64,000 nucleotides of DNA from an uncultured Dehalococcoidia bacterium. GTDB lineage: Bacteria > Chloroflexota > Dehalococcoidia > Lucifugimonadales > UBA1123. The DNA lies in assembly GCA_958296105.1 (NCBI GenBank), contig OY282441.1, positions 1,337,800-1,401,799 on the forward strand, in the 5' to 3' direction. The notes under the pieces were generated by a model. It had not been told where the DNA came from. It made no database searches and saw nothing but the letters and a program-made list of their open reading frames with translations. Shown here piece by piece: positions 7,841 to 16,276 of this stretch. Position 1 is the first letter of the stretch, and every line of letters starts with the position of its first letter. The translations under genes were made by a program, and so were the position numbers.

Positions 7841-9477
7841 ATCGCTCACGCGGACAAGACACCCCCGCTCCCTCTGCCGATCAGTCGGTGGCGAAGGACT
7901 TCGTGCAGCTGCCGCGCCGTCAGATCGTCTTGACGATGGTGGGCGTTCTTCTGGCGCTCTTCTTGGCGGCGCTGGATCAGACGGTGGTATCGACTGCCAT
8001 GCCGCGAATCATCGCCGATCTGGGCGGCTTCGACCGCTTTACGTGGGTGACGACGGCGTATCTGGTGGCGTCCACTACCGCCGTCCCGATCGTCGGGCGG
8101 CTCACGGATATCTACGGGCGCAAGATATTCTACGTGTTGGGCATAGTCGTCTTTCTCATCGGCTCCGTGCTGGCAGGCACGAGCCAGACGATGAACCAGC
8201 TGATAGCCTTCCGCGCGGTTCAGGGGCTGGGCGGGGGCGTGATCATGGCGAACAGCTTCGTTGCCATCGCAGACCTGTTCCCGCCCGAAACGCGGGGGAA
8301 GTATCAAGGGTTCGTCGGAGTGGTGTTCGGAATGTCCTCGGTGATTGGGCCTACGCTGGGCGGATTCATCACCGACAACCTGTCTTGGAACTGGGTATTC
8401 TTGGTAAACATCCCGCTGGGGATTCCGGTAGCCGTTCTCATCGCGCTGCTGTTCCCTACGATCAAGCCGGAGGTCGAAAGCCGCAAGCTGGACTACGCCG
8501 GGATGGTGACGCTGATCTTAGCCGTGGTTCCTGCGCTGCTGGCGCTGTCGTGGGGCGGCGTTCAGTACGAGTGGGCGTCGGCGCAGGTGATCGGTCTGCT
8601 CGTCTTTGGGCTGGCGATGGCGGCTGCCTTCGTCCTGATCGAATCCAGAGCCGAATCTCCAATAATGCCGCTCGAAATCTACCGCAACCCAATGGTATCG
8701 GTATCGCTCATCGCCACGTTCCTGACGGGCTTCGGCATGTTCGGGGGCATCATATTCATTCCGCTGTTCTTCCAAGGGGTCTTGGGCGCGTCCGCCACCA
8801 GCAGCGGCAGCTTCCTGACGCCGATGATGCTGGGCATCGTGTTCGGCGCGACCATCTCGGGGCAGATGCTTTCCAGAACGGGGCTGAACTATCGCGCGTT
8901 CGCGCTGCTGGGCACCGCGCTGATGACGCTGGGCCTGTTCCTGCTCACCACGATGGACGAGACTACGGGCTTCGCGCGCGCAGTGGGGTATATCGTGGTG
9001 ATGGGCGTGGGGCTGGGATGCACCTTCCCGACGTTCACGCTGGCGGTGCAGAATTCGATACCGTTCAGGCTGATGGGAACGGCGACGTCCGCGCTTCAGT
9101 TCTACCGCACGATCGGCGGAACGCTGGGGCTGGCGATGCTAGGCGCGGTTATGGCGAACAGGTTCGCGTCTCGGCTGGGCGCATCTCTGCCGGAGGAGGT
9201 CGGTCAGGCGCTTCCGCGCGAGCGCATAGACGCCATTGCGGAGAATCCGCAGGCGCTGGTGGATCCGAGCGCGCTGAGCGAGCTTCAGGCGCGGTTCGCC
9301 GAGTCTGGACCGGACGGCGCTCAGATGGCGCAGCAGCTCTTGACCACGCTCAAGGCGTCCTTGGCAGGGGCGATAGGCGACGTGTTCATGGTGAGCCTCG
9401 TCTTGGTGGCTGCCTCCGCAGTGGCGACCCTGTTCCTCAGAGCGCCGAAGGCTGCGCCCCGACAAGCTGGGGACTGA
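7837..9477 (+). CDS. MFS transporter of the DHA2 (EmrB/QacA) drug:H+ antiporter family
   Basis: This inner-membrane proton antiporter has 546 aa and about 14 hydrophobic helices, as expected for the 14-spanner family. The first helix carries LDQTVVSTAMPRI (motif D1) and the first cytoplasmic loop GRLTDIYGRK (motif A). AFRAVQGLGGG and FVGVVFGMSSVIGPTLGG correspond to motifs B and C, the latter marking exporters. The ATG overlaps the upstream stop by four bases. A thioredoxin-like gene follows after 27 bp. Substrate is unknown. Confidence 0.95.
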   Translation: MNRSRGQDTPAPSADQSVAKDFVQLPRRQIVLTMVGVLLALFLAALDQTVVSTAMPRIIADLGGFDRFTWVTTAYLVASTTAVPIVGRLTDIYGRKIFYVLGIVVFLIGSVLAGTSQTMNQLIAFRAVQGLGGGVIMANSFVAIADLFPPETRGKYQGFVGVVFGMSSVIGPTLGGFITDNLSWNWVFLVNIPLGIPVAVLIALLFPTIKPEVESRKLDYAGMVTLILAVVPALLALSWGGVQYEWASAQVIGLLVFGLAMAAAFVLIESRAESPIMPLEIYRNPMVSVSLIATFLTGFGMFGGIIFIPLFFQGVLGASATSSGSFLTPMMLGIVFGATISGQMLSRTGLNYRAFALLGTALMTLGLFLLTTMDETTGFARAVGYIVVMGVGLGCTFPTFTLAVQNSIPFRLMGTATSALQFYRTIGGTLGLAMLGAVMANRFASRLGASLPEEVGQALPRERIDAIAENPQALVDPSALSELQARFAESGPDGAQMAQQLLTTLKASLAGAIGDVFMVSLVLVAASAVATLFLRAPKAAPRQAGD

Positions 9478-9504
9478 ATCGGCAGGCGGCGGCGTGACGC
9501 TCAA

Positions 9505-10068
9505 ATGACGAACACCCGAAAGATTCTGGCGACCGTGGCGTTCTCGCTGTTCGTGCTGGCTTTCTTCGGGCTGCTCGCCTACGGTCTAGCCAACCGCTCG
9601 TCCGCGACGGGGCGGAGCGGCCTTACGCAAGTGGGCAAGCCTGCGCCGGAGTTCTCGATGCCGCTGCTGGGCGGCGGGGAGTTCAGGCTGTCGGAACACG
9701 GCGGACAGCCGCTGATCATCAACTTCTGGGCTTCGTGGTGTCCGCCATGCCGCGAGGAGTCGCCCATCTTCGAGAGGACTTGGCAGGGATACCGTGATCA
9801 GGGCATATACTTCGTGGGCGTGAATATACAGGATGCGGAGGAGGACGCGGAGGCATACGTCAGAGAGTTCGGCCTCAGCTTTGCCAACGGGCGCGACGTG
9901 GACGGGAAGATCAGTGTGGACTACGGCGTGATCGGTCTGCCCGTGACGTTCTTCGTGGGGGCGGACGGCGTGATCGAGGGCCGCTGGGTAGGCGCGATCA
10001 GCGAGGAGCGCCTAGTGGGGTGGAGCGAGGCGCTCCTCGCCGGATCCACACCCGAAAGGCTGGAGTGA
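9505..10068 (+). CDS. Membrane-anchored thioredoxin-like protein (TlpA/ResA type)
   Basis: This is a thiol-disulfide oxidoreductase facing the outside of the cytoplasmic membrane. One hydrophobic helix (residues 7-29) acts as an uncleaved anchor. The redox site is NFWASWCPPCREE (Cys79 and Cys82), followed by the AhpC/TSA-like fold with the cis-Pro loop GLPVTFF. Such proteins reduce cytochrome c haem sites or other extracytoplasmic cysteines. It is last in the luciferase-like/MFS run and is closed by a hairpin at 10072. No cytochrome maturation gene is next to it, so the partner is open. Confidence 0.93.
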   Translation: MTNTRKILATVAFSLFVLAFFGLLAYGLANRSSATGRSGLTQVGKPAPEFSMPLLGGGEFRLSEHGGQPLIINFWASWCPPCREESPIFERTWQGYRDQGIYFVGVNIQDAEEDAEAYVREFGLSFANGRDVDGKISVDYGVIGLPVTFFVGADGVIEGRWVGAISEERLVGWSEALLAGSTPERLE

Positions 10069-10071
10069 TGG

Positions 10072-10093
10072 GGGGCGGTTCGTAAACCGCCCC
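10072..10093. terminator. Bidirectional hairpin between convergent genes
   Basis: GGGGCGGTT and AACCGCCCC form a perfect 9-bp stem with loop CGTA. It lies just after the thioredoxin-like gene and before the end of the convergent ThDP enzyme. There is no long T run, so termination would depend on the stem. Confidence 0.75.
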
Positions 10094-10154
10094 TGTGCTT
10101 TGGTCGCTCCGATCTTGACAGTCCGACAGTCGTCAGCCCGTCAGGAACGGCGCG

Positions 10155-11789
10155 CTAGAAGCGCGACTTCTTGGCTTCGAAGTTGGAGTGGACGTCTATT
10201 ATTACGGTCTTGCCGTCGGCGTTGTGTCGCTGGGCGTCTATGAGCGCCTGCTTCATCTGCGCCGGGTCGGTGACGGTGATGCCCACTCCGCCGAACGAGT
10301 CCGCCACGCCCGCGTAGTCTCCGGTCATCTCCGTGACGCCGAACTGCGCGCGCGCAGTCGGGTATCCGCCCGGGTACGTCGCCATGCCGCCGTTGTTCAG
10401 AACTACGGTGGTGATGGGCGCTCCGGCTCGCTGGGCGGTCTCGGTGTCCATGCCGGACATTCCGAACGCGCCGTCTCCCATGAGATTCAGGCAGAAGTTA
10501 TCGGGGTTCGCCAGCTTGGAGCCGATCATCAGCGGGATGCCGAAGCCGAGATGCGTAGTCTTGCCCCAGCCAACGTATCCGTGCGGCGTGGTGGCATCGT
10601 AGAACGGGATTATCGAGTCTCGCGGCGCGCCTGCGTCGTGGGTGACCACGGATCTGGACTTGTCGAGGGTGGTGTTGATCTCGTGGATGACGCGGTAGGT
10701 GTTGATCGGCACCTCGTCGGACTGGAGAATGGGCGTCCACTCCTCCATCCACTTCTCGCGTTCGGCGGCGATCTTGGGGCGCACTCCGGTATCGCGCGGA
10801 GTCTCCCCGATTGCTGCCTTCACTTCGTCTATCACCATGGCGAGCGCGGCCTTGGAGTCGCCGGGAAGCCCGACGTCCACGCTTGCCTGCTTGTTGATGT
10901 CGTCGATGTTGTCGGTGTTCTGAATGAGAATCTTGCCATCGGGAACAGGCTGGCCGTATCCGGTCTGCGTAAGGCTGGAGCCTATGGCGAACACCACGTC
11001 TGACTCCGTCAGCCACTTGCGAGCGGGCCACGTGGTGGCGCCGGAGCCTGCGCCGAGAGAGAGGGGATGTGTTTCTGGGAAGGCGCTCTTGCCCTGCATA
11101 GTGGTATAGACGGGGACGTCGAGAAGCTCCGCAAGCTCCTTCAGCTCCTCTGTGGCGTCTCCGAACAGAACGCCGCCGCCAGCCCACAGGACGGGGTTCG
11201 CCGCGTTCAGCAGCAGCTTGGCGGCGTCCTTGACGTCCGAGCGGGAGGGGGACATGATGGTTCGCTTGGGCGGGCGGTAGTTGTCTATCATCGCGTCCGG
11301 AACGTCCGCGCCCATGACGTCTGCGGGCGTCTCGACCGTGACCGGGCCGCCTCTGCCGTTTCGCAGGGCGTGGAAGGCGCGGCGCATGGCGTTGCCGATC
11401 TCGGTCGGGGTCAGGATGACCTCAGTCTGCTTGGAGATGGGGGCGTATGCGCGCGCGGGCGAGAAGTTGGGTCTGATGTCCCACGCCGCCAGCCCGGTAC
11501 CGCCCGGAATGAGCAGAATGGGTGTGTTGTCTCCGAAAGCCTGCGCTATGCCGCCCATGGCGTTCTCGGCGCCGGATGCGCCCTGAGTGATGACCACCCC
11601 GAACTTCTGCCTGTTGTTTGCGCGGCTGTATCCGTCAGCCGCCATCACAGCGCCGCGCTCGTGCCTGAACATGACGGCGCGTATGCCCTCTTGGGCGACA
11701 GATTCGATCAGGTTGTTCGAGGGGTAGCACGCCACCCATTCGACGCCCTCCAGCTTGAGTATCCGTGCCAGTGCAGAGAATCCGTCCAC
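10155..11789 (-). CDS. Thiamine-diphosphate enzyme of the acetolactate synthase/decarboxylase superfamily
   Basis: This cytoplasmic enzyme would use ThDP to act on a 2-oxo acid or acyl-CoA. The N-terminal pyrimidine-binding domain has FRHERGAVMAADGYSR, where Glu activates the cofactor. A central nucleotide-binding-like domain follows (NAANPVLWAGGG). The C-terminal domain holds the metal/ThDP motif NLMGDGAFGMSGMD ending at LNNGG. GTG 11789 was chosen because GGAGAG lies just ahead and 544 aa matches the family. The open frame upstream of it is not protein-like. The gene is divergent from an HpcH/HpaI aldolase. True acetolactate synthase is unlikely without ilvN or ilvC nearby, and benzoylformate- or oxalyl-CoA-type activity cannot be excluded. 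Confidence 0.85.
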   Translation of the reverse strand: MDGFSALARILKLEGVEWVACYPSNNLIESVAQEGIRAVMFRHERGAVMAADGYSRANNRQKFGVVITQGASGAENAMGGIAQAFGDNTPILLIPGGTGLAAWDIRPNFSPARAYAPISKQTEVILTPTEIGNAMRRAFHALRNGRGGPVTVETPADVMGADVPDAMIDNYRPPKRTIMSPSRSDVKDAAKLLLNAANPVLWAGGGVLFGDATEELKELAELLDVPVYTTMQGKSAFPETHPLSLGAGSGATTWPARKWLTESDVVFAIGSSLTQTGYGQPVPDGKILIQNTDNIDDINKQASVDVGLPGDSKAALAMVIDEVKAAIGETPRDTGVRPKIAAEREKWMEEWTPILQSDEVPINTYRVIHEINTTLDKSRSVVTHDAGAPRDSIIPFYDATTPHGYVGWGKTTHLGFGIPLMIGSKLANPDNFCLNLMGDGAFGMSGMDTETAQRAGAPITTVVLNNGGMATYPGGYPTARAQFGVTEMTGDYAGVADSFGGVGITVTDPAQMKQALIDAQRHNADGKTVIIDVHSNFEAKKSRF

Positions 11790-12026
11790 CGATCTCTCCT
11801 TTCGTTTCCGACGCCCGACAGCGCGGGCGGTCTTCGCAGTCCGAAGTGCATGGCTAGGATACTCCAAAGCCCGATGGGGCGGCAACCAACCCCAATACAG
11901 GCTGAGCGCGGCGCGGTTGTCAGGGGTGAGCAAATCTGTAACGATGTGCGTGGGCCGGATTCGAGATTCGAGCGTCTGGCGATGCAGTACACTGTTAGCC
12001 AATCAAGATTGGGGAGAGAACGCACT

Positions 12027-12920
12027 ATGGCCAACCGAATCAACCGCGCGATCGAGCTGCTGGAGCAGGATCAGCCGATCTACTACGCCGGAGGACACAC
12101 GGGCGCCAACCTCAGCTTCGAGGGCGGCAAGGATATGGCAGGCACGTATGCGGACTACATCAACGTAGGGATGGAGCATGGCTCATTCGACATGCCGGGC
12201 TTGGAGCAGTTTATGAACGGGCTGGTAGCCGCCGGCCCCGCCAGAAGCGGGCATCGCACGCCGGCGGTGGTGGTGGAGGTGCCGGTGGACGGCGGCAACG
12301 GCGACATCGTCAGGGCAAACGCTTGGCAGTTCAGGCAGATCCTCGCGCGCGGGGTGCACGGCGTTCTGATGTGCCACGCGGAGACGCCGGACGCGGTGAA
12401 AGCGTTCGTGGAATCTTGCCGATATCCATTCCAGACTATAGGCGTGGGCAAGGGGCTGGACGTGGGACGGCGCGGGTCTGCGGGGCAAGGGTCGGCCGCC
12501 CCCATATGGGGCGTATCCGTGGACGAGTATCTGGACAAGGCGGACCCGTGGCCGCTGAATCCCGATGGCGAGCTGATGCTCGGGCTGAAGATCGAGAACA
12601 CGCGCGCGCTGGTGAACGTGGAGGTCACGACACGGGTGCCGGGCATCGCCTTCGCCGAGTGGGGACCCGGAGACATGAGCATGTCCATGGGCTACAAGAA
12701 CGCGCCCGGCGAGCCTTGGCCCGATGAGCTGTGGGAGGCGCGCGAGCGTGTGCGGAAGGCGTGCGCGGCGGCGGGAATCGCCTTCTTGGAAGGCGCGACT
12801 CCGGATACCATAGCCCAGAAGATCGACGAGGGCGTCAGGGTGGTGTCGTCCGGCGGGCCGCTGGGCGAGGCTACCGCCAAGGCGGGGCGGGCGCACTCGG
12901 GGCGTACAATGCCGGTGTAG
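12027..12920 (+). CDS. HpcH/HpaI-type aldolase/citrate lyase family protein
   Basis: This is a metal-dependent class II aldolase-like TIM barrel, which in the family cleaves 2-keto-3-deoxy or 4-hydroxy-2-oxo acids to pyruvate or a related keto acid plus an aldehyde. ARGVHGVLMCHAETPDAVKAF and LGLKIENTRALVNVEV correspond to the family barrel strands, with Glu in IENTRA as a likely metal ligand, and FAEWGPGDMSMSMG near the end. The ATG is preceded by GGGGAGAG at 8 bases and by TACACT at 11988. It is divergent from the ThDP enzyme, which points to one catabolic route. Confidence 0.85.
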   Translation: MANRINRAIELLEQDQPIYYAGGHTGANLSFEGGKDMAGTYADYINVGMEHGSFDMPGLEQFMNGLVAAGPARSGHRTPAVVVEVPVDGGNGDIVRANAWQFRQILARGVHGVLMCHAETPDAVKAFVESCRYPFQTIGVGKGLDVGRRGSAGQGSAAPIWGVSVDEYLDKADPWPLNPDGELMLGLKIENTRALVNVEVTTRVPGIAFAEWGPGDMSMSMGYKNAPGEPWPDELWEARERVRKACAAAGIAFLEGATPDTIAQKIDEGVRVVSSGGPLGEATAKAGRAHSGRTMPV

Positions 12921-12956
12921 CGCTGTCGGGGATGGGAATGGAACGCGCCCCAGCGC

Positions 12957-14255
12957 CTAGCGCACGTGGGGCGCGTACTCTTCTCCGATGTGGCCAGACT
13001 CGACCAGCTCTTCGTACTCGGCGTCCGACAGCCTTAGCAGCGTCTTGTAGACGTACTCGTTATCCTGTCCGAGGCGGACGGGGCCTCGGCGGATGCGAAC
13101 GTCGCTGGCGGACATCCTGAACGGGGCGCGCGGGTAGAGGTGGGTTCCCACGTCCTCCTGAGAAGCCTCCTCGAACATTCCGCGAGAGACGAGATGCGGG
13201 TCCTCGGAGGCGTGGCGCTGGTTCAGCACGGCTCCGGCTGCCACGCCGTGCGACTGAAGCAGCGTCATGGCTTGGCGATGTTCCTGCCCGCGAGTCCATG
13301 ACGAGATTCGCTCGTCCAGCTCGTCATGGCTGGCGCGCCTGGATTCGTGAGTGGCGAGCTGCTCGGAGCGCGTCCACTCCGGGGCGCCAATCGCGTGGAT
13401 GAACAGCTCCCAGTCGCGGTCGTCGAAGATGGTTATGGCGATCCAGCTGTCCTCGTCCCTGCATGGATACACCCCCTGAATCGCGGTGGGGTGGCGGTTG
13501 CCGAGCGTGGCTTGGCTGCGTCCGTTCATGGAGTAGTCCATGAACGCCTGCCCGATGAAGGGGATGGCGTTCTCAGCCTGTGAAAGCTCCACGAGCTGGC
13601 CCTCGCCCGTCTTGCGGCGATGGTTGAGCGCGCAGGCGACGGCGAACGCGCCTCCCACGCCGGCGGCGGCGTCCGCCATATAGACCTGCGTGTTGGCTGC
13701 GGGGTCGAGGTCGGTGTATCCGCGCAGCAGGCTGTGTCCGATCACCCCCTCTATGTGGATGCCCAGTGAGCGGTGGTTCTGGTACGGGCCGGAGCTGCCG
13801 TAGGCGGGCATACGCAGCATTATGAAGGCGGGGTTGATTCGCTTCAGATCCTCGTAGGATATGCCCAGCTTGGTCATGGTCTCGGTGGGGTTGTTCTCCA
13901 CCAGCACGTCGCTTATCTCGACGAGCCTGTCGAATATGCGCTTGCCTTCGGGTCTGAGCAGGTCGACGGTCATGCTCAGCTTGTTGCGCGCGTGGGCGTT
14001 GAAGAGCGGGTAGCGGTTCCAGGGGCGCTCCGCAGGGTCGCGGCCGGGCATTCCCGCCATGAATGCGGGGAGGTTTTCGATCATGAACTTCGATGGGCGC
14101 GCCATCGAGCCGCGGGAGGGAGGGCCGAATATCTGGATCGACTCGACGCGAATGACCTCCGCGCCCAAGTCCGCCAGCAGCGTGGCGCAGTACGGGCCTG
14201 CCCATACGACTGTCATATCAAGAACACGTATGCCTTCGAGTGGCAGTTTCGTCAT
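12957..14255 (-). CDS. CaiB/BaiF family (class III) CoA-transferase
   Basis: This enzyme moves CoA between carboxylic acids in the cytoplasm. Family signatures are GIRVLDMTVVWAGPYC at the N-terminus, LLADLGAEVIRVE, and the catalytic Asp in VYMADAAAGVGG, followed by KTGEGQLVELSQAE. The C-terminal part has GVAAGAVLNQ and the small domain typical of formyl-CoA, BbsF or carnitine CoA-transferases. Length is 432 aa. Acceptor and donor cannot be assigned. Co-directional Uma2 and CoA-transferase genes lie upstream of its start. Confidence 0.93.
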   Translation of the reverse strand: MTKLPLEGIRVLDMTVVWAGPYCATLLADLGAEVIRVESIQIFGPPSRGSMARPSKFMIENLPAFMAGMPGRDPAERPWNRYPLFNAHARNKLSMTVDLLRPEGKRIFDRLVEISDVLVENNPTETMTKLGISYEDLKRINPAFIMLRMPAYGSSGPYQNHRSLGIHIEGVIGHSLLRGYTDLDPAANTQVYMADAAAGVGGAFAVACALNHRRKTGEGQLVELSQAENAIPFIGQAFMDYSMNGRSQATLGNRHPTAIQGVYPCRDEDSWIAITIFDDRDWELFIHAIGAPEWTRSEQLATHESRRASHDELDERISSWTRGQEHRQAMTLLQSHGVAAGAVLNQRHASEDPHLVSRGMFEEASQEDVGTHLYPRAPFRMSASDVRIRRGPVRLGQDNEYVYKTLLRLSDAEYEELVESGHIGEEYAPHVR

Positions 14256-14291
14256 TGTGTCCGCTCCAGTCGGCGCGGTGTCCCAATCAGC

Positions 14292-14849
14292 CTACCAGCG
14301 GCTGAAGACCGCGTTTATATTAAGGGCGCAGCCGCCCAAGGTCGGAGACACCAGAGTATCCCCGCGACCGTAAACACCTGCGAGCCTGAAGTCGTCGCCA
14401 TCGAGAAGAAGAAGCTCGATGGTCTTGAGTCTGGTATCGACTATCCAATACTCTTTCACACCGTGCCGAGCGTACAGCGAGCGCTTGAACGTGCGATCGC
14501 GATTGGCTGTGCTGGGAGACAGAATCTCGACGACCAGATCAGGCGCGCCCTGAACGTTGTCCTCGGTGATGATATGAGCGCGTTCGGTCGAGACGAAGAT
14601 GATGTCTGGCTGGACTACGTCCGTGTTCGTCAGAACCACGTCGAACGGGGCGGCGAACACCTGCCCCATTCCCGTGCGGCGCATGAGCAGCTCCAAATCC
14701 ACTGCCAAGTCCAACAGGGCGTTCTGATGCGATCTCTTGGGCGCAGGAACCATGACCAGATCTCCGTCTAGAAGCTCGTATCTCCTGTCTTCGGGCGCGT
14801 TCACGTAGTCGATGTACGTGAACGCGAGGCGCGGCTTCTGAGTAACCAA
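14292..14849 (-). CDS. Uma2 family protein (PD-(D/E)XK nuclease-like fold)
   Basis: This 185-aa protein belongs to the Uma2/DUF820 family, whose fold resembles restriction endonucleases and whose role is unsettled. Family motifs are LLDGDLVMVPAP, VVQPDIIFVS with the acidic residue of the active site, and the PDLVVEILSPST pair with YARHGVKEYWIVD. The start is TTG at 14849, supported by GGGAGGGG just ahead. A TATAAT-like box lies some 45 bases upstream. It is only distantly like the two Uma2 copies at 36.5-38.1 kb. Confidence 0.9.
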   Translation of the reverse strand: MVTQKPRLAFTYIDYVNAPEDRRYELLDGDLVMVPAPKRSHQNALLDLAVDLELLMRRTGMGQVFAAPFDVVLTNTDVVQPDIIFVSTERAHIITEDNVQGAPDLVVEILSPSTANRDRTFKRSLYARHGVKEYWIVDTRLKTIELLLLDGDDFRLAGVYGRGDTLVSPTLGGCALNINAVFSRW

Positions 14850-14939
14850 CGTTCCCCTCCCGTGTCTCCGAGTCGTCTATATTCTCCGCAACTCTGATTA
14901 TATATCGGCCGCGATCTGTTCTGTCAGCGTCTGCGGCGC

Positions 14940-16154
14940 TCAGACTGCGCCGCGCTCGCGCAGCGCGGCGATCTCGTCTGCGCTCACCCCCGCCTCACGG
15001 AGAACCTCATCGGTATGCTGACCCAAGAGCGGCGCGGGACGCCTGATCGCCCATGGCGTGGCGCCCATGACGAAGGGCCTGCCCGGGTATGTCAGGCTGC
15101 CGGCCTCGGGGTGGTCGATTTCGGCGAATGCGCCGCGCTCGCGGAAGACAGGATCGCGGTCGAGGTCTTCCATAGTGTTGAGCGGTCCGCTCAAGACGCG
15201 CGAGCGCTGCGCCTGCTCCCATATCTCGTACTTGGTTCTGTCCAGCAGCCACGGGTAGAAGATTGCGTCGAACAGCCCCGCCATGTCGTCGTCCGCCTGC
15301 GCTTCGGGAGTCAGCCACTCGTCCCCCGAAAGCTCCTGCGGGTTTCCGAGCATCTCGCGCACCCTGCCGAAGTAGCCGCCGCCACCCGTCACCTGGAAGT
15401 AGCCGTCCGCGCATGGATACGTCCCCGAGGGGTATCCTCCAGAGCCTGACGTCGCGCCCAGCGGCGCGCGCCCGCTTATCTCCCCGTTGTACTGGTAGGC
15501 GAGCAGCATGCTCATGCGGCGATCTATGGAGCCTGCCTGCGTCTCCATCAGCGAGACGTCCACGCGCTGCCCCGCGCCCCCGTCTCTGGCCGCCAGCACA
15601 GCGCCGAGCGTGGCGTATGCCGCTACCGCGCCGGCTTGGTAGAGTCCAACCGCGCCTCCCATCTTCAGCGGCTCCTTCTCCATGACGCCGGTCGAATACA
15701 GCTCGCCGCCCATCCCGTAGAAGATAAGCTCGGAGCCGCGCCAGTCTCGATACGGCCCGGTCTGCCCGAAGTTGGAGATGGAGGTCATCACGAGCGCGGG
15801 GTTGGCTGCGGAAAGCGTATCGAAGCCCAGTCCAAAGCCGTCCATCGTTCCGGGACGGAAGCTCTCCACCACGACGTCGGCTCTGGAAGCGAGCATACGC
15901 GCAAGGCGCTGCCCGTCTTCGGTGTCGAGGTCTAGCGTGATCGAGCGCTTGTTGGTGTTCAGGTGAAGGAACGCGCCGCTCTTTTCCGGGTGCGGCTCGT
16001 CGTTGGGGAATGGGCCGAGCGTTCGCGCCACGTCTCCCGTTCCGGGGCGTTCGACCTTTATGACCTCCGCGCCGTAGTCAGCGAGCAGCTTGGTGCAGTA
16101 CGGGCCGGCGATGTGGTGGGTGAAATCCAGCGCCGTTATGTCGGACAGTGCCAT
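14940..16154 (-). CDS. CaiB/BaiF family CoA-transferase, catalytic Asp not evident
   Basis: The fold is clearly class III CoA-transferase: ITALDFTHHIAGPYCTKLL, ADYGAEVIKVERPGTGD, the LNTNKRSITLDL strand and GQRVDVSLMET. In most members the acyl-carrying Asp sits in a D-x-x-x-G stretch about 20 residues before GQ-V-VS. Here that place reads GGAVGLYQAGAVAAYA, with no Asp. ATG 16154 gives the normal length. TTG 16163 has better spacing from GTGAGGTG. The gene is divergent from the class III aminotransferase at 16277. Either a neighbouring acid substitutes, or it is a non-transferring paralog. Confidence 0.88.
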   Translation of the reverse strand: MALSDITALDFTHHIAGPYCTKLLADYGAEVIKVERPGTGDVARTLGPFPNDEPHPEKSGAFLHLNTNKRSITLDLDTEDGQRLARMLASRADVVVESFRPGTMDGFGLGFDTLSAANPALVMTSISNFGQTGPYRDWRGSELIFYGMGGELYSTGVMEKEPLKMGGAVGLYQAGAVAAYATLGAVLAARDGGAGQRVDVSLMETQAGSIDRRMSMLLAYQYNGEISGRAPLGATSGSGGYPSGTYPCADGYFQVTGGGGYFGRVREMLGNPQELSGDEWLTPEAQADDDMAGLFDAIFYPWLLDRTKYEIWEQAQRSRVLSGPLNTMEDLDRDPVFRERGAFAEIDHPEAGSLTYPGRPFVMGATPWAIRRPAPLLGQHTDEVLREAGVSADEIAALRERGAV

Positions 16155-16223
16155 TTGCGCCAACAGGAACACCTCACATAATAGGATACAGATGATTCCG
16201 ATTGCATATCCGAACTCGCGGGC

Positions 16224-16229
16224 TATAAT
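16224..16229 (+). promoter_or_regulatory. -10 box of the class III aminotransferase
   Basis: TATAAT lies 47 bases before ATG 16277 in the divergent gap. A weak TTGCAT at 16203 is the nearest -35-like element. The leader would contain the GAGAGG ribosome binding site. Confidence 0.5.
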
Positions 16230-16276
16230 ACACATAATGCACTTCCGAATCCACATATCCACGAGAGGCGATCTCC

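Noticed and set aside
10155-11789. Oxalyl-CoA decarboxylase to match the Frc-like transferase
   Set aside because: Sequence around the cofactor Glu and the central domain does not follow Oxc closely, and the two genes are 20 kb apart; kept only as a possibility.
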